Source: Bacillota bacterium
Lineage (GTDB): Bacteria; Bacillota; Limnochordia; Darwinibacteriales; Darwinibacteriaceae
Reading direction: 5' to 3'
NCBI GenBank assembly: GCA_029776155.1
Contig: JAKOTU010000033.1
Span: 1 to 50,893, forward strand
Length of the DNA: 50,893 bases
The notes beneath the pieces are model-generated. The model saw nothing but the letters and a program-made list of their open reading frames with translations. It searched no databases and was not told where the DNA came from. A program made the translations under genes and the position numbers. This document shows positions 39,857 through 48,482 of the stretch, one piece after another (the stretch's first letter is position 1; every line of letters begins with the position of its first letter).

Positions 39857-42200
39857 AGGCACCAGGCTGCGTCCTTTAACCTGCGGCGTCCCCAAACCCA
39901 TGGTGCCCATCTTGAACCGGCCCATGATGGAGCACATCCTCCGGCTCTTGAAACGGCACAACTTTACCGATATTGCCTGTACCCTCTGGTACCTGCCCCG
40001 GGATGTGACTGCCTATTTCCAGGATGGCAGTGCCTTCGGCCTGCAGCTGGAGTACTACATAGAACGGGAGCCCCTGGGCACCGCGGGCAGCGTAAAGAAC
40101 GCTGCCCAAGCCCTGGAGGGCACCTTTGTGGTTGTGAGTGGGGATGCCCTCACCGATGTTGACCTGAGCAAAGCTGTGGCCTTCCACAAGGCCAACGGTG
40201 CTTTGGCCACCCTGGTGCTCACCAGGGTGGCTAATCCCTTGAGCTACGGGGTGGTGCTTACCAAGGAGGACGGGCGCATCACCCAGTTTCTCGAAAAACC
40301 TACCTGGAGCCAGGTGTTCAGCGATACGGTGAACACGGGCATCTATGTTCTGGAGCCTGAGGTTCTGGACTATGTGGAACTGGGGAAACCTGTAGACTTC
40401 AGCCAGGACGTCTTTCCCGAACTGCTCCGCCGCGGAGCCCCCTTGTTCGGCTATATTGCCTCTGGATATTGGTCCGATGTGGGCAATCTGGATATCTACC
40501 GCCAGGCGCAAAGGGACTGCCTGGAGGGGAAAGTGGAACTGGAGCTGCCTCCGACCCAAGGCACAGGGATCTACATCGAAGAAGGGGTCAAGATCGACCC
40601 CACGGCGCGGCTGGAAGGCCCCTTGTATATCGGCCGCGGCAGCCTGATTGGTCCCGGGGCCTATGTGGGACCGTACAGCGTTTTGGGACCTTTCAGTCAA
40701 GTGGATGCCCGGGCCAGCCTCAAGCATGTGGTGCTCTGGACGGGCGTTCGGGTGGGCAGAGGCACGCATCTGCGGGGTTGCGTCTGCGGGAAAAATGTTG
40801 TGGTGGAACAGGATTGTGAGGTCTATGAAGGGGCGATCCTGGGCGACAAGGCGCATGTGGGGGCCATGAGCTCCATCTTCCCCAATACTAAGGTGTGGCC
40901 GGGCAAGATCATCCCCAGCGGGACCCGCCTGGGCCGCTCGGTAATCTGGGGCAGTCAGGAGCAGCGGCCCATTTTCACCAAGGCCGGGGTGGCGGGGGAT
41001 ATTCGGGGCAACTTGACACTGGAGACCATTACCCAGTTCGGGCTCAGCTACGCGTCCTTTTTGGGAGCGGGTAAAAAAGCCCTGGTTACCTGCGGTTTTT
41101 CTGGGACAGCGGATCTGGCCAAACAGGCGCTGGTGGTGGGGCTGCGGGGAGGCGGTGTGCATATCCACGATGGAGGCCAAGTTACGGGCCGCATCACCCG
41201 GTTTGGGGTGCAGGCCTTGGGACTAGATGGCGCGCTGCACGTGGCTCCCCACCTGCAGGATCCCATGACTGTGGTCATTGAGTGCTGGGACAGCAGGGGT
41301 TGGCCCCTTTCCAAGCGGGACCAGCGCAAAATCGAAGGCATCTACGTCCGGGAAGACTATCCCCGCCTGGGCGGGGCCGATGTGGGAGAGTACATTCAAG
41401 TGGCGGGGCTGCGCAAACGCTACTTGCGGCACCTGGCCAAACTGTATCCCTGCGGTACACCTGGCTTTAAAGTGGGTCTGCAGATGGAGCCCAAAAATGA
41501 TCCCTTGGGTGAACTGATCCGGGACTTTTTCCAGCGCGGCGGTTACACTGTAGTCTTGGACGATACGGCCGGACTGCCCACGGTGGTTGTGCACAACCAG
41601 GAATGGTCTATCCTGGATGAAAACGGCAGAAGGCTCTCCGAGCAGGACTGGTGGAAGGGGTTTGTGCTGGCCCAGGCAGCCAAGGAGAGAAGTGCCGTGG
41701 CACTGCCTGTCAACCTGTCCCAATCGGTTGCGGAAGCAGCCCGCAGTCAGGGGTTGGAGGTGTATGTGACCAAACTTGAGCCCTTGTTCTGGATGGAGGC
41801 CGCAAGTGAACTGGGGAACCACAGTAGCGGTGAGTATGAGGTCTTTCCCCACATTGAACCCCTAGCCAGTCTAGGTGAGTTGTTCTCCTGGCTCAGTTCG
41901 CAGCAGATCGCCTTGAGTTCGTGGCAGGAAGACATGCACGTGAAAACGGCCAAGGTACCCTGCCCCTGGGGGGAAAAGGGTACGGTTATGCGCAAACTCA
42001 TGGAGAACTCTAACCCCGAGCACACCCTCTATTTCGACGGCATTAAGGAACATACCGGCTCGGGCTGGGCTTTGGTGGTGCCCGATGATGATGAACCGGT
42101 CTTTCGGCTGTACAGTGAAGCTCCAACCGAGGCAGAAGCTGCCGGGTTGATTCAGCACTACACAGATTTGATCCGAAGTTACGAAAGGGAGGATAAGTAA
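39828..42200 (+). CDS. Sugar nucleotidyltransferase fused to degenerate phosphomannomutase domain
   Basis: A 790-residue fusion. Residues 1-230: nucleotidyltransferase (MKAVIMAGGEGTRLRPLTCG, VPKPMVPILNRP, GYWSDVGNLDIYRQAQ), making an NDP-sugar from sugar 1-phosphate. Residues about 245-370: left-handed beta-helix hexapeptide repeats (GVKIDPTARLEGPLYIGRGS). Residues about 385-760: phosphomannomutase/phosphoglucomutase-like, but the phosphoserine loop (normally TASHNP) reads GALHVAPHLQDP near 470 and the DGDxDR metal loop reads VLDDTAGLPTVVV near 577, so catalysis by this part is improbable. ATG start after GGGGGGAA; overlaps the GT4 gene. Similar fusions occur beside glycogen phosphorylase in other Firmicutes and cyanobacteria, from memory. 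Confidence 0.88.
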   Translation: MKAVIMAGGEGTRLRPLTCGVPKPMVPILNRPMMEHILRLLKRHNFTDIACTLWYLPRDVTAYFQDGSAFGLQLEYYIEREPLGTAGSVKNAAQALEGTFVVVSGDALTDVDLSKAVAFHKANGALATLVLTRVANPLSYGVVLTKEDGRITQFLEKPTWSQVFSDTVNTGIYVLEPEVLDYVELGKPVDFSQDVFPELLRRGAPLFGYIASGYWSDVGNLDIYRQAQRDCLEGKVELELPPTQGTGIYIEEGVKIDPTARLEGPLYIGRGSLIGPGAYVGPYSVLGPFSQVDARASLKHVVLWTGVRVGRGTHLRGCVCGKNVVVEQDCEVYEGAILGDKAHVGAMSSIFPNTKVWPGKIIPSGTRLGRSVIWGSQEQRPIFTKAGVAGDIRGNLTLETITQFGLSYASFLGAGKKALVTCGFSGTADLAKQALVVGLRGGGVHIHDGGQVTGRITRFGVQALGLDGALHVAPHLQDPMTVVIECWDSRGWPLSKRDQRKIEGIYVREDYPRLGGADVGEYIQVAGLRKRYLRHLAKLYPCGTPGFKVGLQMEPKNDPLGELIRDFFQRGGYTVVLDDTAGLPTVVVHNQEWSILDENGRRLSEQDWWKGFVLAQAAKERSAVALPVNLSQSVAEAARSQGLEVYVTKLEPLFWMEAASELGNHSSGEYEVFPHIEPLASLGELFSWLSSQQIALSSWQEDMHVKTAKVPCPWGEKGTVMRKLMENSNPEHTLYFDGIKEHTGSGWALVVPDDDEPVFRLYSEAPTEAEAAGLIQHYTDLIRSYEREDK

Positions 42201-42205
42201 GACAG

Positions 42206-43864
42206 ATGGCAGCTGTTCCCCAACCAAAGGTAGCATTTTTCTGCATGGAATACGGGTTGGATGAATCTTTTCCCATTTATTCAGGCGGTTTGGGTGTACT
42301 GGCAGGTGATATCCTCAAAACGGCCAAGGATCTCAACCTGCCCATGGTGGGGGTGGGCATCCTCTGGAGCGAGGGTTATTCCGATCAGTTTCTGGACCAG
42401 CACGGCTATCCCCAGCACTGCCGGCAGACCTACGACCGTTCCCACCTGGAAGACACAGGGGTGACGGTGGATGTCTGGATCCGGGGGGAAGAGGTAACCT
42501 GCAAAGTCTGGAAGACAGAAGCCTTTGGCAATGTCCCCCTGTACTTACTGGATGCGGATTATCCCGGGAGCCCCCATGGCTGGATCACCCGCCAACTCTA
42601 CGCCAGCCCGCCCCAGGAGCGGGTGGCTGCGGAAATGGTGCTGGGGATTGGTGGAGTGAGGGCCTTAAGCAGACTGGGCTTCAATCCCGACATCTACCAT
42701 CTCAACGAAGGCCATGCTGTTTTTGCGGGTTTGGAGCTGATCCGGGAAAAGATGTCCCAGGGTCTGAGCTTTGAACACGCCTGGGAAGAAACCAGGCAGC
42801 AGATTGTGTTTACCACCCACACCCCCGTCATGGCCGGTAACGAGGAGCATGATCACGGCCTGCTCAGGCACATGGGCGCCTGGGCGGGTTTGGAATACGA
42901 CCAAGTGGCGCGCATTGGGGGAGACCCCTTCAATATGACCGTGGCTGGGCTCCGCCTCAGCTACATTTCCAATGGAGTGTCCCAGCTCCACGGGGCCACG
43001 GCCCGGGCTATGTGGCGGGGGAACCCCGGCACCGCCCCAATTATCAGCATCACCAACGGGGTGCATGTGGAAACCTGGCAACACAAATTGATCCAGCAGA
43101 CCTACAACGTCCAGGGCAATCTGTGGAAGGCCCACCTGCAAGTGAAAAAGAAGCTCTTGGAGGAAGTGGAAAACCGTACCGGGGTGGCCCTGGACCTGGA
43201 TGTGCTCACCATCGGCTTTGCCCGCCGGGCTGCAGCCTACAAGCGCAGTGGCCTGATTTTCCACCGGCCCCATGTGATCGAACCGTTGCTCAAAGAACGC
43301 ACCATTCAGCTGGTCTTTTCGGGCAAGGCACACCCGGAGGATGACTGGGGAAAACAGATTGTGGCCAACATTGCCGAGATGGCCTATAAGTTCCCGGACA
43401 GTGTGGTCTTTCTGGAGAACTACAACATGGGCTTAGGCCGCTTGCTCACGGCAGGGTGCGATGTCTGGCTGAACACACCCCAAAGGCCCCTGGAAGCTTC
43501 GGGCACCAGCGGCATGAAAGCAGCGCTCAACGGGGTTTTGAATCTGAGCGTGCTGGATGGGTGGTGGCCTGAAGGGTGTCTGCACGGAGTGACGGGTTGG
43601 CAGTTCGGGGGCGGCTACGAAGGCCCGGAACAGACTATGGTGGATGCCCTGTCCCTGTACGAAGTGCTGCTGGAAGAGGTGCTCCCCACCTATTACGAAG
43701 ACAGGGCGCGCTGGCAGGAGATGATGCGGGCCAGCATTTCCATGGCCATGCACCGCTTTTCCACTAAGCACATGCTCACCCAATACTACAACCTCATGTA
43801 CCAGCCTTCCACTACCCTGCGCAAGATCAAGCACGATGTGTTGGCCGCGCTGGCCATTCAATGA
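42206..43864 (+). CDS. glgP: Alpha-glucan (glycogen) phosphorylase, GT35
   Basis: A 552-residue phosphorylase of the short GT35 type that releases glucose 1-phosphate from alpha-1,4-glucans. N-terminal [20 protein letters not shown] with GVLAGD, the substrate region [39 protein letters not shown] and the PLP lysine motif [20 protein letters not shown] are all present. Much shorter than the 800-residue muscle-type enzymes, as in thermophile and Thermotoga-like forms, and it lacks the N-terminal regulatory extension. ATG, GGGAGG upstream. Five bases after the fusion gene; third gene of the glucan operon. Its product can feed glycolysis or the nucleotidyltransferase. Confidence 0.93.
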   Translation: MAAVPQPKVAFFCMEYGLDESFPIYSGGLGVLAGDILKTAKDLNLPMVGVGILWSEGYSDQFLDQHGYPQHCRQTYDRSHLEDTGVTVDVWIRGEEVTCKVWKTEAFGNVPLYLLDADYPGSPHGWITRQLYASPPQERVAAEMVLGIGGVRALSRLGFNPDIYHLNEGHAVFAGLELIREKMSQGLSFEHAWEETRQQIVFTTHTPVMAGNEEHDHGLLRHMGAWAGLEYDQVARIGGDPFNMTVAGLRLSYISNGVSQLHGATARAMWRGNPGTAPIISITNGVHVETWQHKLIQQTYNVQGNLWKAHLQVKKKLLEEVENRTGVALDLDVLTIGFARRAAAYKRSGLIFHRPHVIEPLLKERTIQLVFSGKAHPEDDWGKQIVANIAEMAYKFPDSVVFLENYNMGLGRLLTAGCDVWLNTPQRPLEASGTSGMKAALNGVLNLSVLDGWWPEGCLHGVTGWQFGGGYEGPEQTMVDALSLYEVLLEEVLPTYYEDRARWQEMMRASISMAMHRFSTKHMLTQYYNLMYQPSTTLRKIKHDVLAALAIQ

Positions 43865-43887
43865 GCGCGCTGGGCGTTGGGTTTTGA

Positions 43888-43926
43888 GGCAAGCGCCGGA
43901 GCGAATCTGGCGCTTGTCTTCCTTTT
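43888..43926 (+). terminator. Terminator of the glucan operon
   Basis: GGCAAGCGCC and GGCGCTTGTC, 10 bp with one G-T, then TTCCTTTT. It overlaps the -35 region of the next promoter. Confidence 0.8.
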
Positions 43927-43943
43927 GCTCCCTGGGCTATACT
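43914..43943 (+). promoter_or_regulatory. Probable promoter of the GAF sulfoxide reductase gene
   Basis: TTGTCT, 18 bases, TATACT. Ends 23 bases before the GTG start. Confidence 0.6.
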
Positions 43944-43966
43944 GAAGCAAAAGGAGGTCGCAGATA

Positions 43967-44437
43967 GTGAGTACGGATTATGCACTGCTTAAGCAACAGC
44001 TGGAAAGTCTGCTGGAAGGTGAAGAACACTGGCTGGCGAACCTGGCCAACACATCTGCTCTGCTCTTCAGCCAGCTCCCTGAGTTGAACTGGGTTGGCTT
44101 TTATCTGCTCAGTGAGGGGGAGCTGGTCCTCGGTCCCTTCCAGGGCAAACCGGCCTGTGTGCGCATTCCCTTGGGGAAGGGTGTGTGCGGTACGGCTGCC
44201 CAGCGCCGGGAACCCATCGTGGTCCCAGATGTGCATGAGTTTCCAGGGCACATTGTGTGTGACGAGGCCTCCAGATCGGAACTGGTGGTGCCCCTGATCA
44301 CTGCCGAAGGCAGGCTCTTGGGAGTGCTGGATCTGGACAGCCCGGTTCTGCACCGCTTTAGTGATCGGGATGCCCAGGGACTTACAGCCTTGATGGGAGT
44401 TTTGATCTCCGCCACCGCCTGGCCGGAAAAATTTTAG
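43967..44437 (+). CDS. msrC: Free methionine-(R)-sulfoxide reductase (GAF domain)
   Basis: A 156-residue single GAF-domain enzyme reducing free Met-R-sulfoxide. The three catalytic/resolving cysteines are at 64, 74 and 98 (ACVRIPLGKGVCGTAA and FPGHIVCDEAS), with the 10- and 24-residue spacing known from the Escherichia coli enzyme (84, 94, 118). SELVVPLI and VLDLDSPVLHRFSD complete the family pattern. GTG start with AAAGGAGGTCGC. Its neighbour is an oxygen-reducing flavodiiron protein, so this stretch looks like oxidative-stress defence. Confidence 0.93.
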   Translation: MSTDYALLKQQLESLLEGEEHWLANLANTSALLFSQLPELNWVGFYLLSEGELVLGPFQGKPACVRIPLGKGVCGTAAQRREPIVVPDVHEFPGHIVCDEASRSELVVPLITAEGRLLGVLDLDSPVLHRFSDRDAQGLTALMGVLISATAWPEKF

Positions 44438-44467
44438 TAAAAGACCAAGCAATTTCCCTGTTTCTGG

Positions 44468-44496
44468 TTGCCAATGGGGACGAGATGCGCTATGAT
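44468..44496 (+). promoter_or_regulatory. Sigma-A promoter of the flavodiiron gene
   Basis: TTGCCA, 17 bases, TATGAT, 38 bases ahead of the ATG. An operator-like palindrome starts six bases after the -10. Confidence 0.8.
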
Positions 44497-44501
44497 TTAG
44501 T

Positions 44502-44520
44502 AAGAATGATTCTCATTCTT
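44502..44520. promoter_or_regulatory. Fur/PerR-like operator
   Basis: Perfect inverted repeat AAGAATGA-TTC-TCATTCTT centred on the expected transcription start. The core AATGATTCTCATT resembles Fur boxes. For a flavodiiron gene the peroxide sensor PerR, of the same family, is the likelier regulator. Confidence 0.75.
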
Positions 44521-44534
44521 GCGAGGTGAAATTG

Positions 44535-45719
44535 ATGCAAATTCGTCCCGGCATCCATTGGGTAGGCGTGAGGGATCCAGATCTGGAAATCTTTGATGTG
44601 GTCATTCCCACTGAGTACGGTACCACCTACAACTCTTATGTGCTTGAAGCAGATGAGCCGGTGCTCATTGATGGTGTCAAAAAGGAATTTGAGGAAGAAT
44701 GGTTTGCCAAACTGGAACAGGTAATTGATCTTGCGGAGCTTAGACACGTAGTTGTCAACCATACCGAACCGGATCACTCCGGCAGCATCAAGGAACTGCT
44801 GCGGCGTGCTCCCCACGTGATTGTCCATGGAACCAGGCCTGCTCTGCAGTTTCTGTCCGAACAGGTCAACATGGATTTCCAAAAGCGGATTGTGGGCGAG
44901 AACGATGTGCTGGATCTAGGCAACCGCAGGCTGCGTTTCATCATGGCTCCCTTTATGCATTGGCCGGACACCATGTGGACCTTCTTAGAGGGGGAAGGGG
45001 TACTCTTTACCTGCGACGGTTTTGGTTCCCATTTCTGCTTTCCCGAAGGGAAGATCCTCGCCAGCCAGCAGGAAGTAGATTTTACTGGAGCGGTGGAATA
45101 CTATTTCGAGAAGATCATGGGCCCCTTCAGAGGGAAAGTGCAGGAAGCCCTGCCCAAACTGGTAGGGCTGGAGCTGGACCTTATTGCCACCGGCCATGGA
45201 CCCATTTTGGACGTAGATGTGGAGCGTTTCATCAAACTGTACGACGAGTGGAGCAGGGTAGGGCATTCCCCTGAGCGAAAGCGGATTGTCGTCGCTTATG
45301 CCTCTGCTTACGGACATACCAAGCGTATGGCCGAACTGATTGCAGAAGGGGCAGCGGGCAACCCCCTAGTGGATGTGCTGCTCCTGGATGCAGCCCAGGC
45401 CGATCCCGATGCAGTTGCTGAGGCGGTAAGCTCCTTTGACGCCCTGATCGTTGGTTCGCCAACCATCAACGCCGATGCGGTCTATCCGGTATGGCGGGTT
45501 TTGGAGGCGGTGAGCGCCATTACTGCCAAGGGAAAGGCCGCGGCGGTGTTCGGGAACTACGGCTGGAGCGGCGAGGCAGTGGCCCTGCTGGAAGAGAGAT
45601 TGGAAAAGATGCGCCTGGTGGTGGGGCATCCGCCGTTGAAGGTGCGTTTTGGTCTGACGGCTGAAGATGAAGAGCGCTGCCGGGCCATGGGCGCGGCGGT
45701 GGCCGAATCCATTACCTGA
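44535..45719 (+). CDS. fprA: Flavodiiron protein (FprA-type oxygen/NO reductase)
   Basis: A 394-residue A-type flavodiiron protein that reduces O2 to water (or NO to N2O) with electrons from rubredoxin or F420. The metallo-beta-lactamase domain (1-245) has diiron ligands H76-x-E78-x-D80 (VVNHTEPDHSGS), His in APFMHWPDTM, Asp in TCDGFGSHF, and His in IATGHGPILD; the flavodoxin domain (about 253-394) starts RIVVAYASAYGHTKRMAELI and holds FMN. ATG chosen over an in-frame GTG three codons before. Its promoter bears a Fur/PerR-type operator. A rubredoxin gene 2.8 kb downstream could be its electron donor. Confidence 0.95.
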   Translation: MQIRPGIHWVGVRDPDLEIFDVVIPTEYGTTYNSYVLEADEPVLIDGVKKEFEEEWFAKLEQVIDLAELRHVVVNHTEPDHSGSIKELLRRAPHVIVHGTRPALQFLSEQVNMDFQKRIVGENDVLDLGNRRLRFIMAPFMHWPDTMWTFLEGEGVLFTCDGFGSHFCFPEGKILASQQEVDFTGAVEYYFEKIMGPFRGKVQEALPKLVGLELDLIATGHGPILDVDVERFIKLYDEWSRVGHSPERKRIVVAYASAYGHTKRMAELIAEGAAGNPLVDVLLLDAAQADPDAVAEAVSSFDALIVGSPTINADAVYPVWRVLEAVSAITAKGKAAAVFGNYGWSGEAVALLEERLEKMRLVVGHPPLKVRFGLTAEDEERCRAMGAAVAESIT

Positions 45720-45735
45720 GAGCTGATTGCAGCAT

Positions 45736-45769
45736 AAGACCTGGCTCCGTAGGGGACCAGGTCTTTTTT
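45736..45769. terminator. Terminator after fprA
   Basis: AAGACCTGG and CCAGGTCTT with a 12-base loop, then TTTTTT on plus. It stands between convergent fprA and ppx genes. Confidence 0.88.
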
Positions 45770-45776
45770 GGGGATT

Positions 45777-47282
45777 TCAGCCTGGGAGGACCACCAACTG
45801 CACCCCGTACTCCTGCTCAAAAGCAGGCGCGTGGCGGGACGCATCGCTGATTTCCAAGTCCCGTTTGCGGGGACCGAATACCTTCAGCTCACACCTTCCC
45901 GGACTCAAGTCCGCCTTAACATGGGTCACCACCCCTGCCCGGGAGCGGTCCAGGCTGTGGGCCACCTGGAGCAGGGGAGTAAGCTTTTTAAGCAGGTCTA
46001 AATCCTCGGGAACCAGTGGTCCATGGTTGACGTAGTCCATCAGGTTGGCCCGGAAGGGCCGGTCATGGGAAGCCGCCAGATAGGCAACCAGCACCCTTTC
46101 CCGGTGGGCCAAACCTAGGAAGCGGGAGTTGAGCACGGTGTAGAGGGTGTGCTTTTCCAGGCTCTCTACGCTCACCACCACCCCCAGCTCATGCAGGAGG
46201 CTGGCCATGAGCAGAAGCCGGCGTTCAAGGCTGCCCAAGCCGTGCAGGGGCGCCAGCTGATCAAAGAGGGTGACCGCCAGGTTCGATACCCTCCGCAGGT
46301 GGTTTTCATCTAGGTTGTGGTATTCGATCAGGTTATTGGTGTGATGGGTGAGTACGTTGAACAAGATGGGATCCCGGGGGTAGAGGTACCTGAAGAACAG
46401 GCCGTCCCGGATGCTGCTCGCACTTACCATCACTTCCGGAGACCGGGCTGCTTTCAAGAGTCGATAAATGATGCCCAGCCCGGTTACAATAAGATCGGCG
46501 CGGGCCTGTTCCAGACCTGGTACTTGGCGCCTTTGCTCCAGGGGCATGGTGCTGAGCAGGTGGTAGAGCTCTTCCACTTTGGCAGTGGGGATGGTGATGC
46601 CATCGGTGAGGTCAGGGACGTAGTGCACATGGTTGCGGTACACCCGGGCTAGGGAGCGAAACGTACCGCCAATGCCAATCACCCGGGGATACTCGGCAAG
46701 CCAGGGGATCTGGCTGAACGACTCGTCTAGGAACGCTTCAAAGGCCTGGAGATTCTCCGCCTGGGGCAGATCCGATAAAGAATACTTTTCCATTAAGGAA
46801 ACCGCGCCAAATTCAAGGGTTACGGAGTGGCGGTTCAGCCGATCCACAAATCCTACCAGTTTGAGGGAACCGCCTCCCAAATCGGCCATCAGCCCGGTGG
46901 TTTCCGTAACGCTGTTCACCAAACCGATATAGCCTAAATAGGCTTCTTCCTCTCCCGAGAGCACCTGCACTTGGATGCCCGTTTCCTGGAAAATCCTCTC
47001 CACCAATACGTGGGCGTTGGCTGCTTGGCGCACCGCGGCGGTGGCTGCTGCGATGATGCGCTTGACCTGGCGGGCCTGGCAAAACTTGGCGAACAGGGCC
47101 ACCGTCTCCACGGCGTTGTCGATACCCTGTTGGGTAAGGAGCCCGCCCTGGTCTACGCCGCTGCGCAAGCGTACCGTGCGCTTCAGGTTTTCAATGAGGT
47201 GGTGGGCACGGTTGGCCTTAATAGCTATGATGACCAGACGGATGGAGTTGGACCCAATATCGATAATGCCAATTCGCTCCAT
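45777..47282 (-). CDS. ppx: Ppx/GppA family exopolyphosphatase / pppGpp phosphohydrolase
   Basis: A 501-residue ASKHA-fold phosphatase that trims polyphosphate or converts pppGpp to ppGpp. Nucleotide/phosphate motifs: GIIDIGSNSIRLVI (N-terminus), LSGEEEAYLGY (catalytic Glu region), GLMADLGGGSLKL and VIGIGGTFRSLARV. Residues about 310-500 form the HD-like C-terminal helical domain (LLLMASLLHELGV). ATG start after a GGGGG ribosome site. Together with the PPi-driven pump it suggests active phosphoanhydride metabolism, as an inference. Ppx versus GppA cannot be separated from sequence. Confidence 0.92.
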   Translation of the reverse strand: MERIGIIDIGSNSIRLVIIAIKANRAHHLIENLKRTVRLRSGVDQGGLLTQQGIDNAVETVALFAKFCQARQVKRIIAAATAAVRQAANAHVLVERIFQETGIQVQVLSGEEEAYLGYIGLVNSVTETTGLMADLGGGSLKLVGFVDRLNRHSVTLEFGAVSLMEKYSLSDLPQAENLQAFEAFLDESFSQIPWLAEYPRVIGIGGTFRSLARVYRNHVHYVPDLTDGITIPTAKVEELYHLLSTMPLEQRRQVPGLEQARADLIVTGLGIIYRLLKAARSPEVMVSASSIRDGLFFRYLYPRDPILFNVLTHHTNNLIEYHNLDENHLRRVSNLAVTLFDQLAPLHGLGSLERRLLLMASLLHELGVVVSVESLEKHTLYTVLNSRFLGLAHRERVLVAYLAASHDRPFRANLMDYVNHGPLVPEDLDLLKKLTPLLQVAHSLDRSRAGVVTHVKADLSPGRCELKVFGPRKRDLEISDASRHAPAFEQEYGVQLVVLPG

Positions 47283-47370
47283 GTTACGACCCCCGTTTCT
47301 CTAATAATCCTATTTTAACAGATTGGAAAGGGTATGCAAGTGAACTTGGGGATTGGTTGCTGTGCCTTTC

Positions 47371-47399
47371 TTGACATCCGTTTCCCGGGCAAGTATAAT
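47371..47399 (+). promoter_or_regulatory. Consensus sigma-A promoter of the Rrf2 regulator
   Basis: TTGACA, exactly 17 bases, TATAAT: a perfect match. It precedes the Rrf2 gene by 70 bases; the A/T-rich leader may hold an operator. Confidence 0.88.
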
Positions 47400-47469
47400 T
47401 TTGGTAAGTAAAGGAATAATAAAAACCCCTTTTTTTGTCATTTTGCGGTTGGGGGTGGGCGGTGAAATA

Positions 47470-47889
47470 ATGGAGATCACAAGAAAAACCGAATATGCAG
47501 TGAGCGCTCTGGTGGAACTGGCAAAGAACCCTGGCGAGTTCATTTCCTCCAAAGTCATAGCAAGCCGGCAGGAGATTCCGGTTAATTTTTTGCCGCAGAT
47601 CATCGCTCTGCTGGGGGGTCGAGGCTGGGTTGCGGGAGTGAGGGGGCCAGGGGGAGGGGTGCGCCTGGAGGTAGATCCGGCCCGGATTACCGTCAAAGAT
47701 GTGGTGGAGTTGATTGAAGGCCCCATTGCCATCAGCAAGTGCCTGGGCGGCCAGTTCGAGTGTCCCAGAAAGGGGGCGTGCCCCATCCAGCCGGTTTGGA
47801 TGGAGGCGCAGCAGGCCTTTGTGGACGTTCTGCGCAACAGAACCATTGCAGATTTGGTGAATAATACCCCCGAAAAGGCAGCGGACTAG
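47470..47889 (+). CDS. Rrf2 family regulator with IscR-like cysteines
   Basis: A 139-residue winged-helix Rrf2 protein. N-terminal MEITRKTEYAVSALVELAKN and the recognition helix IPVNFLPQIIALLGGRGWVA, wing GVRGPGGGVRLEVDP, then three cysteines C91, C98 and C104 (KCLGGQFECPRKGACP), whose spacing is close to the cluster ligands of IscR. It probably senses Fe-S status, redox or NO. The start is the ATG after GGTGGGCGGTG. A perfect promoter ahead implies strong basal expression, which such proteins usually repress themselves. Genes for rubredoxin and ferredoxin follow within 1 kb. Confidence 0.9.
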   Translation: MEITRKTEYAVSALVELAKNPGEFISSKVIASRQEIPVNFLPQIIALLGGRGWVAGVRGPGGGVRLEVDPARITVKDVVELIEGPIAISKCLGGQFECPRKGACPIQPVWMEAQQAFVDVLRNRTIADLVNNTPEKAAD

Positions 47890-47951
47890 GAGGAAATATA
47901 TGTCGGGGGTGGAATAGTCCTATGACAGCGAAATTCAAAGGAGTGTCCTGC

Positions 47952-48416
47952 TTGAAGAGAAAAACACTTGGCATAGTGCTCGTTTTTATCATGATCCTGT
48001 CTTTGTCGGCTGTCGCTGGCGCCGCCAGCATTGGCTATGTGGATTTTGAGTTCTTGTTCTATTCCCATCCGGAATACGAAGCGAAGAACAGGGAACTTCA
48101 AGAGTCCGCGGAACGGCTGTACAACGAAGCACAGGCTGCAGCTGAAAAGCTGGAGACGCAGGAAGAGATCGACCAGCTGGCTGCCCAGTATGAGCGCCAA
48201 TTTGAAGAGATTGAAAACAACGTGCGCCTTGCTCTGATTTCCTTTATCCTCGAGGTCATCGAGCAGGTGGCCCAGGAACAGGGCATTGATGTGGTGCTTC
48301 CAGAATCCTCCATTATCTTCGGAGGAGTGAACTTGACCGCACCGGTAATCGAAGCCATGTACAAGGCCTACGGCATCTCGGTTCCCTCATCAATCCGAGA
48401 ACTTCTCCAGCAGTAG
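47952..48416 (+). CDS. OmpH/Skp-family periplasmic chaperone-like protein
   Basis: A 154-residue exported protein. Signal peptide from the TTG start: MKRKTLGIVLVFIMILSLSA with cleavage near AGAA. The mature part begins ASIGYVDFEFLFYSHPEYEA, the usual beta-strand start of OmpH ('iGyVdl..v...p.yk'), then a long charged coiled coil (RELQESAERLYNEAQAAAEK onward) and a C-terminal ISFILEVIEQVAQEQGIDVV segment typical of the family. TTG chosen because AAAGGAG lies 7 bases before; an ATG ten codons earlier gives a poorer signal. In Proteobacteria Skp carries outer-membrane proteins; in Firmicutes it occurs in diderm lineages and some others. Confidence 0.85.
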   Translation: MKRKTLGIVLVFIMILSLSAVAGAASIGYVDFEFLFYSHPEYEAKNRELQESAERLYNEAQAAAEKLETQEEIDQLAAQYERQFEEIENNVRLALISFILEVIEQVAQEQGIDVVLPESSIIFGGVNLTAPVIEAMYKAYGISVPSSIRELLQQ

Positions 48417-48482
48417 GGTAGGATTTTTTCTGTGCGAGTAGAATCTAACAGAAAACACACATGCGAGGAGAGGTGAAGGCCA

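Noticed and set aside
48417..48482. TTTTCTGT/ACAGAAAA inverted repeat as a terminator of the Skp-like gene
   Set aside because: A/T-rich arms with a 14-base gap and no T-run after the second arm; it may be an operator, but nothing supports a firm call.
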